Below, piece after piece: positions 39,716 to 49,400 of a stretch of DNA of 64,000 nt. The position numbers and the translations under genes were made by a program. Position 1 is the first letter of the stretch. Each line of letters opens with the position of its first letter. Location of the stretch: positions 1,178,001-1,242,000 of the forward strand of contig NC_050727.1 of NCBI RefSeq assembly GCF_014133895.1, in the 5' to 3' direction. The notes under the pieces were generated by a model. The model saw only the letters and a program-made list of their open reading frames with translations, was not told where the DNA came from and made no database searches. The stretch comes from Torulaspora globosa (taxonomy: Eukaryota > Ascomycota > Saccharomycetes > Saccharomycetales > Saccharomycetaceae).

Positions 39716-41101
39716 CTAGGCCATTTTGACAAGAAAGCACTTTTGCTTGCCGATTCTTATTAGTAGCGCTCGATTGTCGATCAGATAAGGAGCCCAGCAA
39801 ATAGTGTCTTCGGTGACCTTCGTTCTGGCGGGCCCCAGATAAACACCTCCCTGCTTCAAGATCCTTCTCGCACCTGATTTTGAAGTCTTGCTTAATTCGG
39901 CTACCAGATCGGTCAATGATGCCGTTGTACTTGCGTGGTGGAGCATCTTGGCTTGGGAGAACATCTCGATGAGTCTTTCGCAGGCTATGGAATTGTAATC
40001 GGCAAATTCCCCAAAAACAATGTCTGAAAGCGCCTGGGCATTTTCGCCAGAACCGGATCCATGCAAAAGATCTGTCACTTCTCTGGCTAAAAGAGTCTGA
40101 CCTTTGCGCAAATGGGGTGACTGCATATGTTTCGACACCGCCGCATCTATCTCTTCGCTTGGCAGAAACGTGAACATCTTCAGGAATCTTGCCACGTCTG
40201 CATCCGCCGTGTTGTAAAAGAACTGGAAGATATCGAAATTGGTATTAAGCTCAGGGTCTATGAACACTGCATTTCCCGCACTCTTGCCAAATTTTTCGCC
40301 AGACGCCGTAGTTAGCAGTGGCGTCGTCACTCCAAAGGCAGGCGCTCTGGCTGCCCCGGGATCCGCTCGACTTATCAGATCGATCCCTGCTGTGATATTC
40401 CCCCATTGGTCGTTACCTCCGACCTGCACTGAGACTCCATCCTCCCGGTACATGTGATAGAAATCGTACGCCTGCAGGATCTGGTAGGTGAACTCATTGA
40501 ATCCCAGTCCCTCTGCAGAGTCCAGCCTGGCAGAGACCGACTCTCGAGCCAGCATCGACTGGATCCTTATATGTCTGCCGTACCGCGACAGGAAATCAAG
40601 CATTCCCACGTCCTTCCACCAGCTGTAATTATCCAGCACTCGTAGCTTTCCAGAGGCAACTTCTTTGTGCTTTCCCCGTCTTGAACTATAGTACTCCAGC
40701 CCATTGCGGAAGAACCGCGACAATTGCACCTTGATGCGAGCTATGTTGTCAATCCTCGTTCTCTCTTCCATAACATCACGTTCGGTCTTCCTACCGCTGG
40801 GATCTCCTACTCTTCCAGTAGCACCACCAACCAGAGCCACTACGTCATGGCCTCTAACGTAGAAATTCAGCATTACCATCAATGGCACAATGTTCCCCAG
40901 ATGCAGCGACCGAGCAGTGGGATCCGCACCGCAATACAGATGAAGTTTCTGACCATCTGCCAGTTTCTCATGCAATAGTCGTTCCGGTTGCGACACCTGG
41001 CTTATCAGCCCTCTCAGTTTCAATTCATCCAGCAAATCTCTTCCTCCGCCTCCAGCGCAGCTGAAGAGCCTTCTGGCAGCCCGCCGAGCAGCAATCGACA
41101 T
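39716..41101 (-). CDS. MSY1: Mitochondrial tyrosyl-tRNA synthetase
   Basis: 461 aa, ATG at 41101 (S. cerevisiae 492). A class I synthetase with the HIGH-type motif HLGN at residues 67-70, tyrosine-site CGADPTARSLHLGN, GGNDQWGNITAG, and the KMSKS-type loop KFGKS at 270-274. The C-terminal end forms an S4-like RNA-binding region (GARRILKQGGVYL). The first 20 residues are Arg/Ala-rich and fit a mitochondrial presequence. It charges mitochondrial tRNA-Tyr. Divergent from MGR2. Confidence 0.96.
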   Translation of the reverse strand: MSIAARRAARRLFSCAGGGGRDLLDELKLRGLISQVSQPERLLHEKLADGQKLHLYCGADPTARSLHLGNIVPLMVMLNFYVRGHDVVALVGGATGRVGDPSGRKTERDVMEERTRIDNIARIKVQLSRFFRNGLEYYSSRRGKHKEVASGKLRVLDNYSWWKDVGMLDFLSRYGRHIRIQSMLARESVSARLDSAEGLGFNEFTYQILQAYDFYHMYREDGVSVQVGGNDQWGNITAGIDLISRADPGAARAPAFGVTTPLLTTASGEKFGKSAGNAVFIDPELNTNFDIFQFFYNTADADVARFLKMFTFLPSEEIDAAVSKHMQSPHLRKGQTLLAREVTDLLHGSGSGENAQALSDIVFGEFADYNSIACERLIEMFSQAKMLHHASTTASLTDLVAELSKTSKSGARRILKQGGVYLGPARTKVTEDTICWAPYLIDNRALLIRIGKQKCFLVKMA

Positions 41102-41274
41102 CCCAGGGAACTCAATTGGATCAACCTGCGATAACAGCTGGTTACTGTGATAGTAGCTCTTCCATTAAAGACCCAGGCAAATTGAAAAATTTTGTTCATA
41201 TTACTGTTGTACTAACAATCGAACAGCTTCAAGGTCCAGGTTTGATCGTCTAGTCCATTCAGATAGCAGCAACA

Positions 41275-41631
41275 ATGCCACCAGTACAGCAGGTTTACTT
41301 ACAGCAACAGCCATCGAATTGGGACAAGTTTAAGATGGGCCTTATGATGGGTTCCGCAGTCGGTGTTTGCACAGGTATATTGTTTGGTGGGTTTGCCATC
41401 ATCACGCAGGGGCCCGGCCCTGACGGGTTTGTGAGAACGTTGGGCAAGTATATTGCCGGGTCGGCAGCCACATTTGGTCTCTTCATGTCGATTGGGTCTA
41501 TCATAAGGAGCGAAGGAGCAGACGAAAGAGGTCTGAACATCCAGCAACTCAGGGATTTGCAGCAGAGAGCCAGGTTTGAAGCCTGGAAAGTACGTGCCAA
41601 ATATGGGTTGTATCAGGAGCGGAAGGATTGA
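41275..41631 (+). CDS. MGR2: Mgr2, TIM23 translocase lateral gatekeeper
   Basis: 118 aa (S. cerevisiae 113). The start [20 protein letters not shown] and two Gly-rich membrane helices ([20 protein letters not shown] and [17 protein letters not shown]) are nearly identical to yeast Mgr2 of the ROMO1/Mgr2 family. It couples Tim21 to the TIM23 complex and controls release of presequence proteins into the inner membrane. Gene order MSY1, MGR2, INA17, ATG21 is that of S. cerevisiae YPL097-YPL100. Confidence 0.97.
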   Translation: MPPVQQVYLQQQPSNWDKFKMGLMMGSAVGVCTGILFGGFAIITQGPGPDGFVRTLGKYIAGSAATFGLFMSIGSIIRSEGADERGLNIQQLRDLQQRARFEAWKVRAKYGLYQERKD

Positions 41632-41891
41632 GTCGCTGAGGCGTCTGGAGTAGTCTTTGTTCACGCTATGTAAACTTGTCAATAGTCATCGCATCTTCAA
41701 GGCAAGGGCCCCAACGTGGCTCATCTGTGTTTGAAGCCTCTGGACTCGATTTGGAGGGCATGCCAGTGGGTATCTGGATTGATGGGAAATATTATCTTTT
41801 TAGGCTGTCTGAGTATTTAGCGAGGTAGAGAGTTCGATCTATTCGAAGCTGGAACAATTGACAGCGACAAGCACGTTGCTGGTGTTGCATC

Positions 41892-42428
41892 ATGTCCTTT
41901 TCGCTGACCGCAAGGCGTTCTGCAGCTGGCAAAGTGCTTTACAGGCCTGTTGCTAGACGTTGCAGTCGCTTGCTTGTGTCGGGCTTCAGTACAACGAGTA
42001 CCGTTAGCTACGTGAATAGGAAAGACATACAGACGCTCGAAGATCTGACGAAACTGGACTCTCTGAAGGGTGTTGAACCGGAGCTTATAAAAAGATTGAT
42101 CGATGAACGAACTAGCGAGCTAAATACCAAGAATGAGCTCGAAATGCTGAGGAAATTCGACAGAGAAGAGCAGTTGCTGCGCCAATCGCCGCTAAGAAGG
42201 TTCACCAGACCTTTCTGGATATTCCTGGTAATGAGCTCGACAGTGTACCTTGCGTGTCATTATGTGTGGTGGCGACTCGAGTACGAGGAGAAAGAGATCG
42301 ATTATGCCAGACGTGTGGAAGAGCTCGAAACTGAGCTGAACGCTCTCCTGGCGCAAAAGGATGAAGAAATCGGTCAGGAGAGGGAGGATTCTTGCGCCAG
42401 ACCATGGTTTAGACGTTGGTTCTTCTGA
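41892..42428 (+). CDS. INA17: Ina17, F1Fo ATP synthase peripheral-stalk assembly factor
   Basis: 178 aa (S. cerevisiae Ina17/Aim43 is 182). A basic, Arg/Ser-rich presequence (about 1-40) is followed by YVNRKDIQTLEDLTKLDSLK, a helical stretch, one membrane helix at about 107-127 (FWIFLVMSSTVYLACHYVWW) and a coiled-coil tail. With Ina22 it forms the INAC complex that helps assemble the ATP synthase stalk in the inner membrane. Convergent with ATG21; only 27 bp separate the stops, so the two genes must share 3'-end signals. Confidence 0.9.
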   Translation: MSFSLTARRSAAGKVLYRPVARRCSRLLVSGFSTTSTVSYVNRKDIQTLEDLTKLDSLKGVEPELIKRLIDERTSELNTKNELEMLRKFDREEQLLRQSPLRRFTRPFWIFLVMSSTVYLACHYVWWRLEYEEKEIDYARRVEELETELNALLAQKDEEIGQEREDSCARPWFRRWFF

Positions 42429-42455
42429 AGTGCAATTAGGCGTCTAAGTAGGATT

Positions 42456-43748
42456 TTAAGTAAAGGAACTCGTTTTACTCAGGACACACTCGCCCGGGGT
42501 TGATGGTATTGTGTAAACTTTAAACGTCCCGTCACTGGAAGCGACGTAGACTTGGTTCGGGAATTCTTCTGGGAAGCCTACGCAGTAGTCGTAATCAACG
42601 CGGACTTTGATATGTGCAGAATCGCGACGCAGGTGCTGATTCGGGATGGAAGCCTTCAAATGTCTTGATAAGAAGGTTGCCAATTGCTTGGGTGATTCGC
42701 CAGAACCTACAACGTCACGCAGAGTATCTGAGTTGCTATTGGCAAGCAAACGCTCGTCTTCTCCGCCCTCATTTGGGATCCCGTTGCCGTCTGTGCTGTT
42801 CAAGCCAAAAATATGAATCGTATCAGTATCTCCAACACATGCAAGTAGCGTGGTGTTTCTGTTGAAAACCAGCTGGTACAGATTGCAAGGTCTCGAGCCT
42901 CTCCTAAATTCATGTAGCAACGGCCTCGTAGAATCGTACTCGGAATCCACCCCTGTTGCAACTACTCTGATAATCGTACCTTTGTCCGACGCTGTCGCTA
43001 TCAGTTTTCCGTCATGGCTCACTGCCAATGAAGAGATATTTCCCTTGTGAATTGAGTTCAGGTAATTAACGGGAGCAACATTAAGGGCGTCATACACAAC
43101 AACGTCATGCAAAAGATACGATTCAGGATTGCTTTTCGTTGCGCTGTATGATGTGTAGCACAAGATGCTTCTGTCATCACCACTTAGTGCCATTCGAGGC
43201 CTCATTCTGTGTCCCCACGAATTCCTCCTTCGACTGGCATCGTTCAGGACTCTGCCCGCTGATGGCTTCCTGCTTTCCTTGACAGCTTTTTTGAAGTGGT
43301 CTTCCCATAGATCAATCGTTTCCAAAGGCTTCATACATGAAATATCATAGACGTATATCTGATCGCTCTCCAGTAAAATGCACATCCTCTTTCGGTTCAT
43401 GACCACATCGACGATCTCATGCGGAAAGGATAACTCACATATAGTGGAATTCCTCTTGGTATTTACAATCTTTAGTTTCCTACCGTTCGATGAGCCTCGG
43501 CTCCTATCTGCGATAGCAACAAGGCTGGTTGAAAACAGCATCTCTATGATGAATCCCCTGTCTACTGTTGGAATTGATCGCTGCTTGGCCGTATCGTACT
43601 GTGCTGAGGTTTCGTGACCATCGTTCTCAGTCCTATCATTCAATTCAAAGCATTTTCCAAAGGGATCACAGTTGTAAATATTCACTTGATGAGCGGCCGC
43701 ACTTACCACACAGCAGGAAGCGTCCTGATTGAACCGCAGAACTTTCAT
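42456..43748 (-). CDS. ATG21: PROPPIN Atg21, phosphoinositide-binding WD protein
   Basis: 430 aa, ATG at 43748 (S. cerevisiae 496; the loops are shorter here). A seven-bladed propeller with the lipid-binding FRRG motif at residues 281-284 and blocks such as NTKRNSTICELSFPHEIVDV and VSHDGKLIATASDKGTIIRV. The start MKVLRFNQDASCCVV and the end PGECVLSKTSSFT match Atg21 rather than Hsv2 or Atg18. Atg21 binds PI3P on vacuole and endosomes and helps recruit Atg8 conjugation in the Cvt pathway. Confidence 0.93.
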   Translation of the reverse strand: MKVLRFNQDASCCVVSAAAHQVNIYNCDPFGKCFELNDRTENDGHETSAQYDTAKQRSIPTVDRGFIIEMLFSTSLVAIADRSRGSSNGRKLKIVNTKRNSTICELSFPHEIVDVVMNRKRMCILLESDQIYVYDISCMKPLETIDLWEDHFKKAVKESRKPSAGRVLNDASRRRNSWGHRMRPRMALSGDDRSILCYTSYSATKSNPESYLLHDVVVYDALNVAPVNYLNSIHKGNISSLAVSHDGKLIATASDKGTIIRVVATGVDSEYDSTRPLLHEFRRGSRPCNLYQLVFNRNTTLLACVGDTDTIHIFGLNSTDGNGIPNEGGEDERLLANSNSDTLRDVVGSGESPKQLATFLSRHLKASIPNQHLRRDSAHIKVRVDYDYCVGFPEEFPNQVYVASSDGTFKVYTIPSTPGECVLSKTSSFT

Positions 43749-44203
43749 AGTTGTTGTGCCAGATGTTTAGACCAGTCTTCCCTTCGTTCTTCTAGTAATT
43801 GCTTGAGATAAGGAAGTGATTTACACAAGCGATGGATTACGAATAACTAAACCTGTATAGATGAGCTACACGTGAACAAGTACTACACAAAGCCTGCTAG
43901 ATGGAACCGCGTCCATTGCCGGTCTCAAGCTGAATCTTCTGCTCTGACTCATGTGTTAATTCGGGGTGGCCACCGTGTTCGGAGCTAACGGATAACGCTT
44001 CAGCTGGTAGTCAGTAGCAACCTCTTGGAGACGACAAAGCGTACAACTAGACTGCCCTACCACGTCAATCCATAGCACCGGAGGCATGATTTAACAAACC
44101 TTTCGCGATACAAGACGTGGCCTCTTGGGCCGTGTCATCACAGTTAACAGTAGTCAAAGATATTCCGAATTGCGTCAAAATGATCTTGGGTTGCAAACGT
44201 GAG
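43749..44203 (-). promoter_or_regulatory. ATG21 upstream region and ELP4 3' flank
   Basis: 455 bp between two minus-strand genes. A perfect 10-bp palindrome, GGTGGCCACC, lies at 43965-43974. The minus strand stays open for about 45 codons past the ELP4 stop in another frame, which I take as chance. No tRNA or snoRNA is recognised. Confidence 0.4.
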
Positions 44204-45583
44204 TTAAAAATCCAATGCAACGCTTGTTTGCTTAGATAGTTCCTCTGCGGCCCCAGTGCGTGCCTGCATCGACACCGTATTCTCATTTGGCTCATCTACG
44301 TCTTCTACAGGAATGCCCCATTCTTCGATCTCAAACTTTCGCTTACTGTTCTTGAACGCATAGCTTGAGTTGATAACATGCATTTCACCTCTGTCGCTAA
44401 AGACCGGCAGCTTTGCGATGTGCAGAAGACCTTGCTGAACTTTGTTCGGCTGTGACTTGTATGCCTTTTCAAGAAACTGTATCATTTCCTGACCAAAAGG
44501 CTCCAACTTCATGACAGAATCAAATGAGTTCTCAATTTGAAAGATCAAAGTTTCGTCGACCATATCAGAGGACAGAGAAGAGAACATAACACATCTGTTC
44601 TCGTATTTCTTCACCAATGATCTAACACCATGCAACAATGGCATTATCTTGGCCATCGAGAACATGCTTGGAGGATACATAGCTGGGTGAAGCAATGATG
44701 GCCAGATGATTCTAACCAGTTTTCTATCATTTTTCTTTATTACTTGTTCTAGCTGGGCCAAGACAGTCTGAGGAGGCTGCAAAGGAGAAACGAAAGTGAT
44801 CTCTGATGCAGTAGGAGCTGGCATTAATCGCGTCGTGATGTCGAATTGGTTACTGTAGAGTTTATTCTCATCTTCAGCCTGTGTGTTGCTGGGTTTATCC
44901 GCATCATCGCCCTCATCGGCCAGCTTATATCTCCAAGCTATTTTCAGGTCCTTGTATCTTGTTGGATTGGTCTTTCCAGTCAGATTCTGAACGGTGACTT
45001 TAGATTCCTCCTCCGCAATCTTGGACTTCTTAACCTCTTTACGAGAGCCCCTGTATACACCCGGGAGTTCTTTGGCGAAATTCTGGTCGATCGACAGGAC
45101 AAGTAAATGGGTGTTACCGATACCTGCAGCGCTCTCAACCCGATTATGGGCGATACCTTGCGCTGCAAATAACTTTGAGAGCACCGAGCTGAAATCGGTT
45201 GTACCCATCTCTTCAACAAGTAGGGAGTTCCCCAAAGGCAGTCCGGCGTGGCCCAGAACCTTATCCAGATGAGAAGAGCCAGTCGAAGTCGTCTGATGGG
45301 AACTACTCGGTGAGGGTCTCACACCCTGGTGACCTGCATCGAGACCGTTTTCCGAAGCTTCTCCAGGCTTTGCTGAGATCTCCCGGTCCCTAACACTCAA
45401 CCTCTGCATTCGATCACTAAGAGCCGGCGACCTCACCTCGCCTCTCGCAAGTGGCCTTCCAGCCATAAAAGATGTTCTAGCTGCGGTCCCATCTCTTGGC
45501 GTAGCATTGGGCAGCACCTGTCGGACTGCTCGTATTCCGGGGTTTCCACCGTTTATAACTTCTCCACGCTTCCTGAACGACAT
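44204..45583 (-). CDS. ELP4: Elongator subunit Elp4
   Basis: 459 aa, ATG at 45583 (S. cerevisiae 456). The start MSFRKRGEV, the hinge GVRPSPSSSHQTTSTGSSHL, and the RecA-like core (LGHAGLPLGNSLLVEEMGTT, SLLHPAMYPPSMF, EEWGIPVEDVDE) are Elp4. Walker motifs are absent, as is normal for this paralogue. With Elp5 and Elp6 it forms the hexameric ring that binds tRNA and regulates the catalytic Elp1-2-3 half. ELP3 lies at the other side of the window, as YPL086C and YPL101W do in S. cerevisiae. Confidence 0.95.
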   Translation of the reverse strand: MSFRKRGEVINGGNPGIRAVRQVLPNATPRDGTAARTSFMAGRPLARGEVRSPALSDRMQRLSVRDREISAKPGEASENGLDAGHQGVRPSPSSSHQTTSTGSSHLDKVLGHAGLPLGNSLLVEEMGTTDFSSVLSKLFAAQGIAHNRVESAAGIGNTHLLVLSIDQNFAKELPGVYRGSRKEVKKSKIAEEESKVTVQNLTGKTNPTRYKDLKIAWRYKLADEGDDADKPSNTQAEDENKLYSNQFDITTRLMPAPTASEITFVSPLQPPQTVLAQLEQVIKKNDRKLVRIIWPSLLHPAMYPPSMFSMAKIMPLLHGVRSLVKKYENRCVMFSSLSSDMVDETLIFQIENSFDSVMKLEPFGQEMIQFLEKAYKSQPNKVQQGLLHIAKLPVFSDRGEMHVINSSYAFKNSKRKFEIEEWGIPVEDVDEPNENTVSMQARTGAAEELSKQTSVALDF

Positions 45584-46754
45584 AGCACTGGATATCGATC
45601 TTCTTTCTTTTCACTTTGCAGCTTCTAGGAATCGCTACAATTAGAGAACTTCCGATGAGCTATATAGCCCATCATAAGTAGAAAAGCGCGAAGCCATAGT
45701 CAATAAGAGAATCGCTATGCAAGCCATCTTGAGAGCTAGGAGCTCGATCAAAGCATTGCTTCGAAGATCACTCACACAGTCCTAGCCAGCATACAGAACA
45801 GCTCTCTTCCTTGCCACACTGTCTCTAGACATTCATACCTATAATCTCCCGCCTGACTTGGCTATGCCATTGAGCTTTTTCTGCAGTGGTCATGGAGAAA
45901 TCATCAGTATTCCTCATTACGTGGCCGATTGGTTGTTCGTGGCCAAGTTATCGAAGAACCGATCAAATCTTATCTGGTCTCTTGCCACCAGAGGCTTCCA
46001 TATCCAACCCAGTGCCAAACAGATGTTCAGCGTTCCACTTGAGGATACGGGCTGATCTGCTATCGGTCTCTACCTTCGGCGGCTATAGCATCTCATACTG
46101 AGAGATCCCTGAGAGAGTGGCTCGAGACTATTTGAACCTCTGATCCACGAGCAACTTCGTCAGCTCGCTATCGACTAGCTCCTGAGCTTCATCCAGGCCT
46201 GCGACCAGATCTCCGAGCGTTTACATAGTGGCAGTCTTTGAAGAGAGACTCGCCTCTGGCCTGGAGACTAATAAACACATACAAAAAGCCAAACAAAGGC
46301 TAAGGGAATCACAGGGCTGCTCTAGAGGTTCCCGGTCTGCCCAAGTCTGATTGCAGGATATTCGATTTGCCGCTTTGGTGCTGGGTATCACGGTCTTCAA
46401 GATGGAAATACAAGAATAAAGCCCAATTGCAGATGCCACTGAGAAGCAACGAGAGACCACAGACGTAGATCTCAGATAAGGATGCTGACGATCACTTTTA
46501 TTATGGGATAGCATCGTCTGGTCTGTAATTACTGGCTTACCCGGCAGTTAACAGGTTGATGTTGGTTAATATATCGAATCTTAGGCCTTTCTCGTATAGA
46601 TCTAAGGTGCTGTCGTAGCACCCAGTCCGACAAGCCAGTTACTCATTACACAGGTTCGAACTACCTGGAGCCTTGCAGGATTCGTTTTGTGGGCAAATTC
46701 AGTCGCTTGCGAGCGGATTCCACATGGATTCGGGGCTCAAGAGTTTAATCACCG
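45584..46754. other. Largest gene-free stretch (ELP4/FMP30 divergent region)
   Basis: 1171 bp between outward-facing starts, about three times the normal gap here. Only short, unrecognised frames occur (65 codons plus at 45858-46055, 97 codons minus at 46221-46514). A Reb1-type site lies at 46537-46543. A tRNA B-box-like GGTTCGAA near 46653 has no matching cloverleaf. I see no LTR, tRNA, snRNA or centromere elements. A non-coding RNA or decayed gene is possible but unsupported. Confidence 0.6.
46537..46543 (+). promoter_or_regulatory. Candidate Reb1 site upstream of FMP30
   Basis: TTACCCG, the Reb1 core consensus, about 210 bp before the FMP30 ATG. Reb1 sites commonly mark nucleosome-free promoters in yeasts. 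Motif match only. Confidence 0.45.
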
Positions 46755-48158
46755 ATGCATGCCCGCACAATAAGGAATTCCATCCTGTTTCGATATAGCC
46801 GGTGTTCAATTGGACGACATACAGCCTTCTTTCGTCATGAACTGGTCCAAGGCACCAGAAGGTTCAACGGGTTTGCAAAAAGGAAGAAGAGAGATGATTT
46901 TGAGCCATCTAGACACTATGTTGTCGGAGCTCTTTTGACTGTGCTTATTCCGTATACTGGTTATGCGTTATACGTATCTGCTTGCGCTTCCAACGAGATA
47001 GATGAGCGCCGAAAGAAGCTGTACAGTGTAGAGCGGTTGGATGAAAACTACGAGGGAACCTTGATCAAGTACTCGCCTCTGCAAGTGTTGGGAAGGTATG
47101 AGAACCCCTTTGATGAGTACCGAATCCAAACGGTCTACGAGTTCTTCTGCAATCGATTTGTTGAACTGTTTCAAAGGAACAGAGGAGGTATACCAGTCGA
47201 CAGGCTGCAGATGCAGCAGCTAATGCCCGTTCATAAGCCGCAGTGGGTCTTCGATCGCGAGGTGCCAGGATTCAAAGATGTCTCAGAGCCACTCAAGCAC
47301 AGAATATTAGACAATAATTCTCCAGAAGCTGTGTCTATCTTAGATCAGCCGCTTAAGGAAGAATCGACTTTGTTCAATACATGGCTGGGGCAATCGTGCA
47401 ACCTTATTGTCTACAACGATTTGAAGATACTTACGGACCCACTTTTCACCGATTTTCTTTTGCATGAGACGCTTGGTCCCAAGCGAATCACGGAGATGCC
47501 ATGTCAGATCCATGAGGTCCCCACTCCCGATATTATCTTGGTGTCTCATAATCATCCTGACCATCTCGATCTGAAAAGTTTGGAATATTGGAAGGACGGC
47601 CATCCGCTATGGATTGTGCCGAAGGGCATGAAGTATTTCATGGATGAGCATAAAGTTAAGAACTTCATCGAATTGTCCTGGTGGGAAACGTGTGAACTAG
47701 ATAAAAATGGGCAAAAATATCACATTTCCAGTACCCCGGCAATGCACTGGTCAGGAAGGTCGCTGATGGATACAAATCGCTCTTTGTGGTGCTCGTTTCT
47801 CTTGAGTCACCATGGAAAGCCAATTTTATTTCATGCGGGCGATACTGGCTATGTGAAGGACCTTTACACTAGAATCAAAACTCGCTTTGGAGGAGGCTGC
47901 AGACTGGCGTTGTTGCCTTGTGGGCAGTATTGCCCTGAATGGCACCAGAGACCGCGTCATATAAATCCAAGAGAGCTTATAAAGATTATGAACGATCTGG
48001 AGGCCCGTCATGCACTAGGAGTTCATTGGGGTACATTCGTTTTAAGCGGTGAATACTTCCGAGAGCCAAAGGAGCGACTCGAGATGCTCGCCGAATGGAA
48101 GGCAATTAGGGGAAGATGCTATTGTCCTGAGTTGGGTAAAACTGAAAAGTTCCAGTAA
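46755..48158 (+). CDS. FMP30: Fmp30, mitochondrial NAPE-phospholipase D-like hydrolase
   Basis: 467 aa (S. cerevisiae 468). A presequence-like N-terminus, one membrane helix near residues 54-75, and a metallo-beta-lactamase domain with the metal motif HNHPDH (H265, H267, D269, H270), followed by HWSGRSLMDTNRSLW and FHAGDTGY. In animals this family releases N-acylethanolamines from N-acyl-phosphatidylethanolamine; yeast Fmp30 lies in the mitochondrial inner membrane and affects cardiolipin when Ups1 or related factors fail. Stops of FMP30 and ECM31 are 14 bp apart. Confidence 0.95.
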   Translation: MHARTIRNSILFRYSRCSIGRHTAFFRHELVQGTRRFNGFAKRKKRDDFEPSRHYVVGALLTVLIPYTGYALYVSACASNEIDERRKKLYSVERLDENYEGTLIKYSPLQVLGRYENPFDEYRIQTVYEFFCNRFVELFQRNRGGIPVDRLQMQQLMPVHKPQWVFDREVPGFKDVSEPLKHRILDNNSPEAVSILDQPLKEESTLFNTWLGQSCNLIVYNDLKILTDPLFTDFLLHETLGPKRITEMPCQIHEVPTPDIILVSHNHPDHLDLKSLEYWKDGHPLWIVPKGMKYFMDEHKVKNFIELSWWETCELDKNGQKYHISSTPAMHWSGRSLMDTNRSLWCSFLLSHHGKPILFHAGDTGYVKDLYTRIKTRFGGGCRLALLPCGQYCPEWHQRPRHINPRELIKIMNDLEARHALGVHWGTFVLSGEYFREPKERLEMLAEWKAIRGRCYCPELGKTEKFQ

Positions 48159-48172
48159 GTATTCAAGTTATA

Positions 48173-49147
48173 TTAATGACGAGGTTGATCTTCTATCTCC
48201 TCCATGAAATTCTTCCACAAGCTTTCTTTGATTTTGAACGTATGCAGATCTTGATTTGGGAAGTTCTTTTCTTGAACCTCCGCATTGTAGCCTTTGATAG
48301 CTCTTACTGCTTCCTCATGCAGGTTGGTGTATTGCTTAACAAATTTAGGAACGTTAGAACCCTGCATACCAAGAAGATCGCTTATCACAAGAACTTGGCC
48401 GCTTGTACCGCTTCCGGCACCGATACCAATCGTCGGAATGGAAAGTTGGGATGTGAGATATTGAGCTAGCTTATGAGGTACGCACTCAAGAACCAATGAC
48501 CAGCATCCAGCTTTCTGCAGCATCATAGCGGTTTCTTGAAGTTCTATCATCTCGTTAAGGCTCTTATTGCCTTGGACTTTGTACCCGCCCAGCGAATGGA
48601 CCTTCTGTGGAGTGAGACCAATATGTCCAACTACTGGTATGCCTCTAGAGGTCAGCTCCCTGACTAGATTCAATGTGTATTGATCCTTCGTATGCAGACC
48701 AACTTCGAACTTTAGAGATGTCACTCTGCTGCTCAATTTCATGACCTCAATCGAATTTGAAATACCTTGTTCCAAGCTGGCTTCAAAACTACCATAGGGC
48801 ATATCTGCCACAATCAGTGCTGGGCCACGAGCTCTGCAAACGGACCGTAGATGATACTTGAATTCTTCGAAAGGTAGATCTGTAGTAGACTCGTATCCAA
48901 GTGAAGTCATCGACAAAGAGTCTCCGACAAGCAGCATATCACAGTTCGAATCATGGACCCAATTGGCCGTAATATAGTCGTAAGCGGTACACATACTTAG
49001 AGGAGCTCCTCTGCAATATTTCTCATGAATGTCATGAATCGTGTTGGCTTTGAACTCTCTTCCTGCCTGTACCGAGTAGCACGACCTACCACGAACTCTC
49101 AATGCCTGGCTTATCAATGGCTTTATCCCTGGTACCACCATGCTCAT
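48173..49147 (-). CDS. ECM31: Ketopantoate hydroxymethyltransferase (PanB)
   Basis: 324 aa from the ATG at 49147; a second Met two codons later is equally possible. S. cerevisiae Ecm31 is 312 aa. The PanB TIM-barrel blocks are all present: LLVGDSLSMTSLGYESTTDL, VADMPYGSFEAS, GHIGLTPQKVHSLGGYKVQG and TIGIGAGSGTSGQVLVISDL. It converts 2-oxoisovalerate to ketopantoate, the first committed step to pantothenate and CoA. The basic leader before NTIHDIHEKY may target mitochondria. It is YBR176W in S. cerevisiae, whereas both flanking genes here are YPL genes. Confidence 0.96.
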   Translation of the reverse strand: MSMVVPGIKPLISQALRVRGRSCYSVQAGREFKANTIHDIHEKYCRGAPLSMCTAYDYITANWVHDSNCDMLLVGDSLSMTSLGYESTTDLPFEEFKYHLRSVCRARGPALIVADMPYGSFEASLEQGISNSIEVMKLSSRVTSLKFEVGLHTKDQYTLNLVRELTSRGIPVVGHIGLTPQKVHSLGGYKVQGNKSLNEMIELQETAMMLQKAGCWSLVLECVPHKLAQYLTSQLSIPTIGIGAGSGTSGQVLVISDLLGMQGSNVPKFVKQYTNLHEEAVRAIKGYNAEVQEKNFPNQDLHTFKIKESLWKNFMEEIEDQPRH

Positions 49148-49400
49148 CAATGGCCTTCTTCAGAAACCTCGTTCATGGCCGGTGACGAGCGAGATGCCTA
49201 GAGGGCTCCTTTTCGATCTTCGCATAACTTTAAACCTAAGTTAAAAGGCTTAATATATGAACGTTACTTACATGACCTTATCACAGAATCACTTGGCTGA
49301 ACCATTAACCATGAGTAGCCTATGGTTAGCTGTTGAGCTTCATGAAAGCAATCAGCTCTTTGAAGGTCTCAATGCCCTCGCTTTTTACAAGTCTTAAACT

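Noticed and set aside
44065..44295. 76-codon minus-strand frame over the ELP4 3' end
   Set aside because: Half of it is an out-of-phase reading of ELP4, whose own C-terminus is normal; no match is recognised for the rest.
46650..46672. tRNA B-box-like GGTTCGAA
   Set aside because: The flanking bases give only a four-pair stem with a nine-base loop, and no A box or acceptor stem is present.
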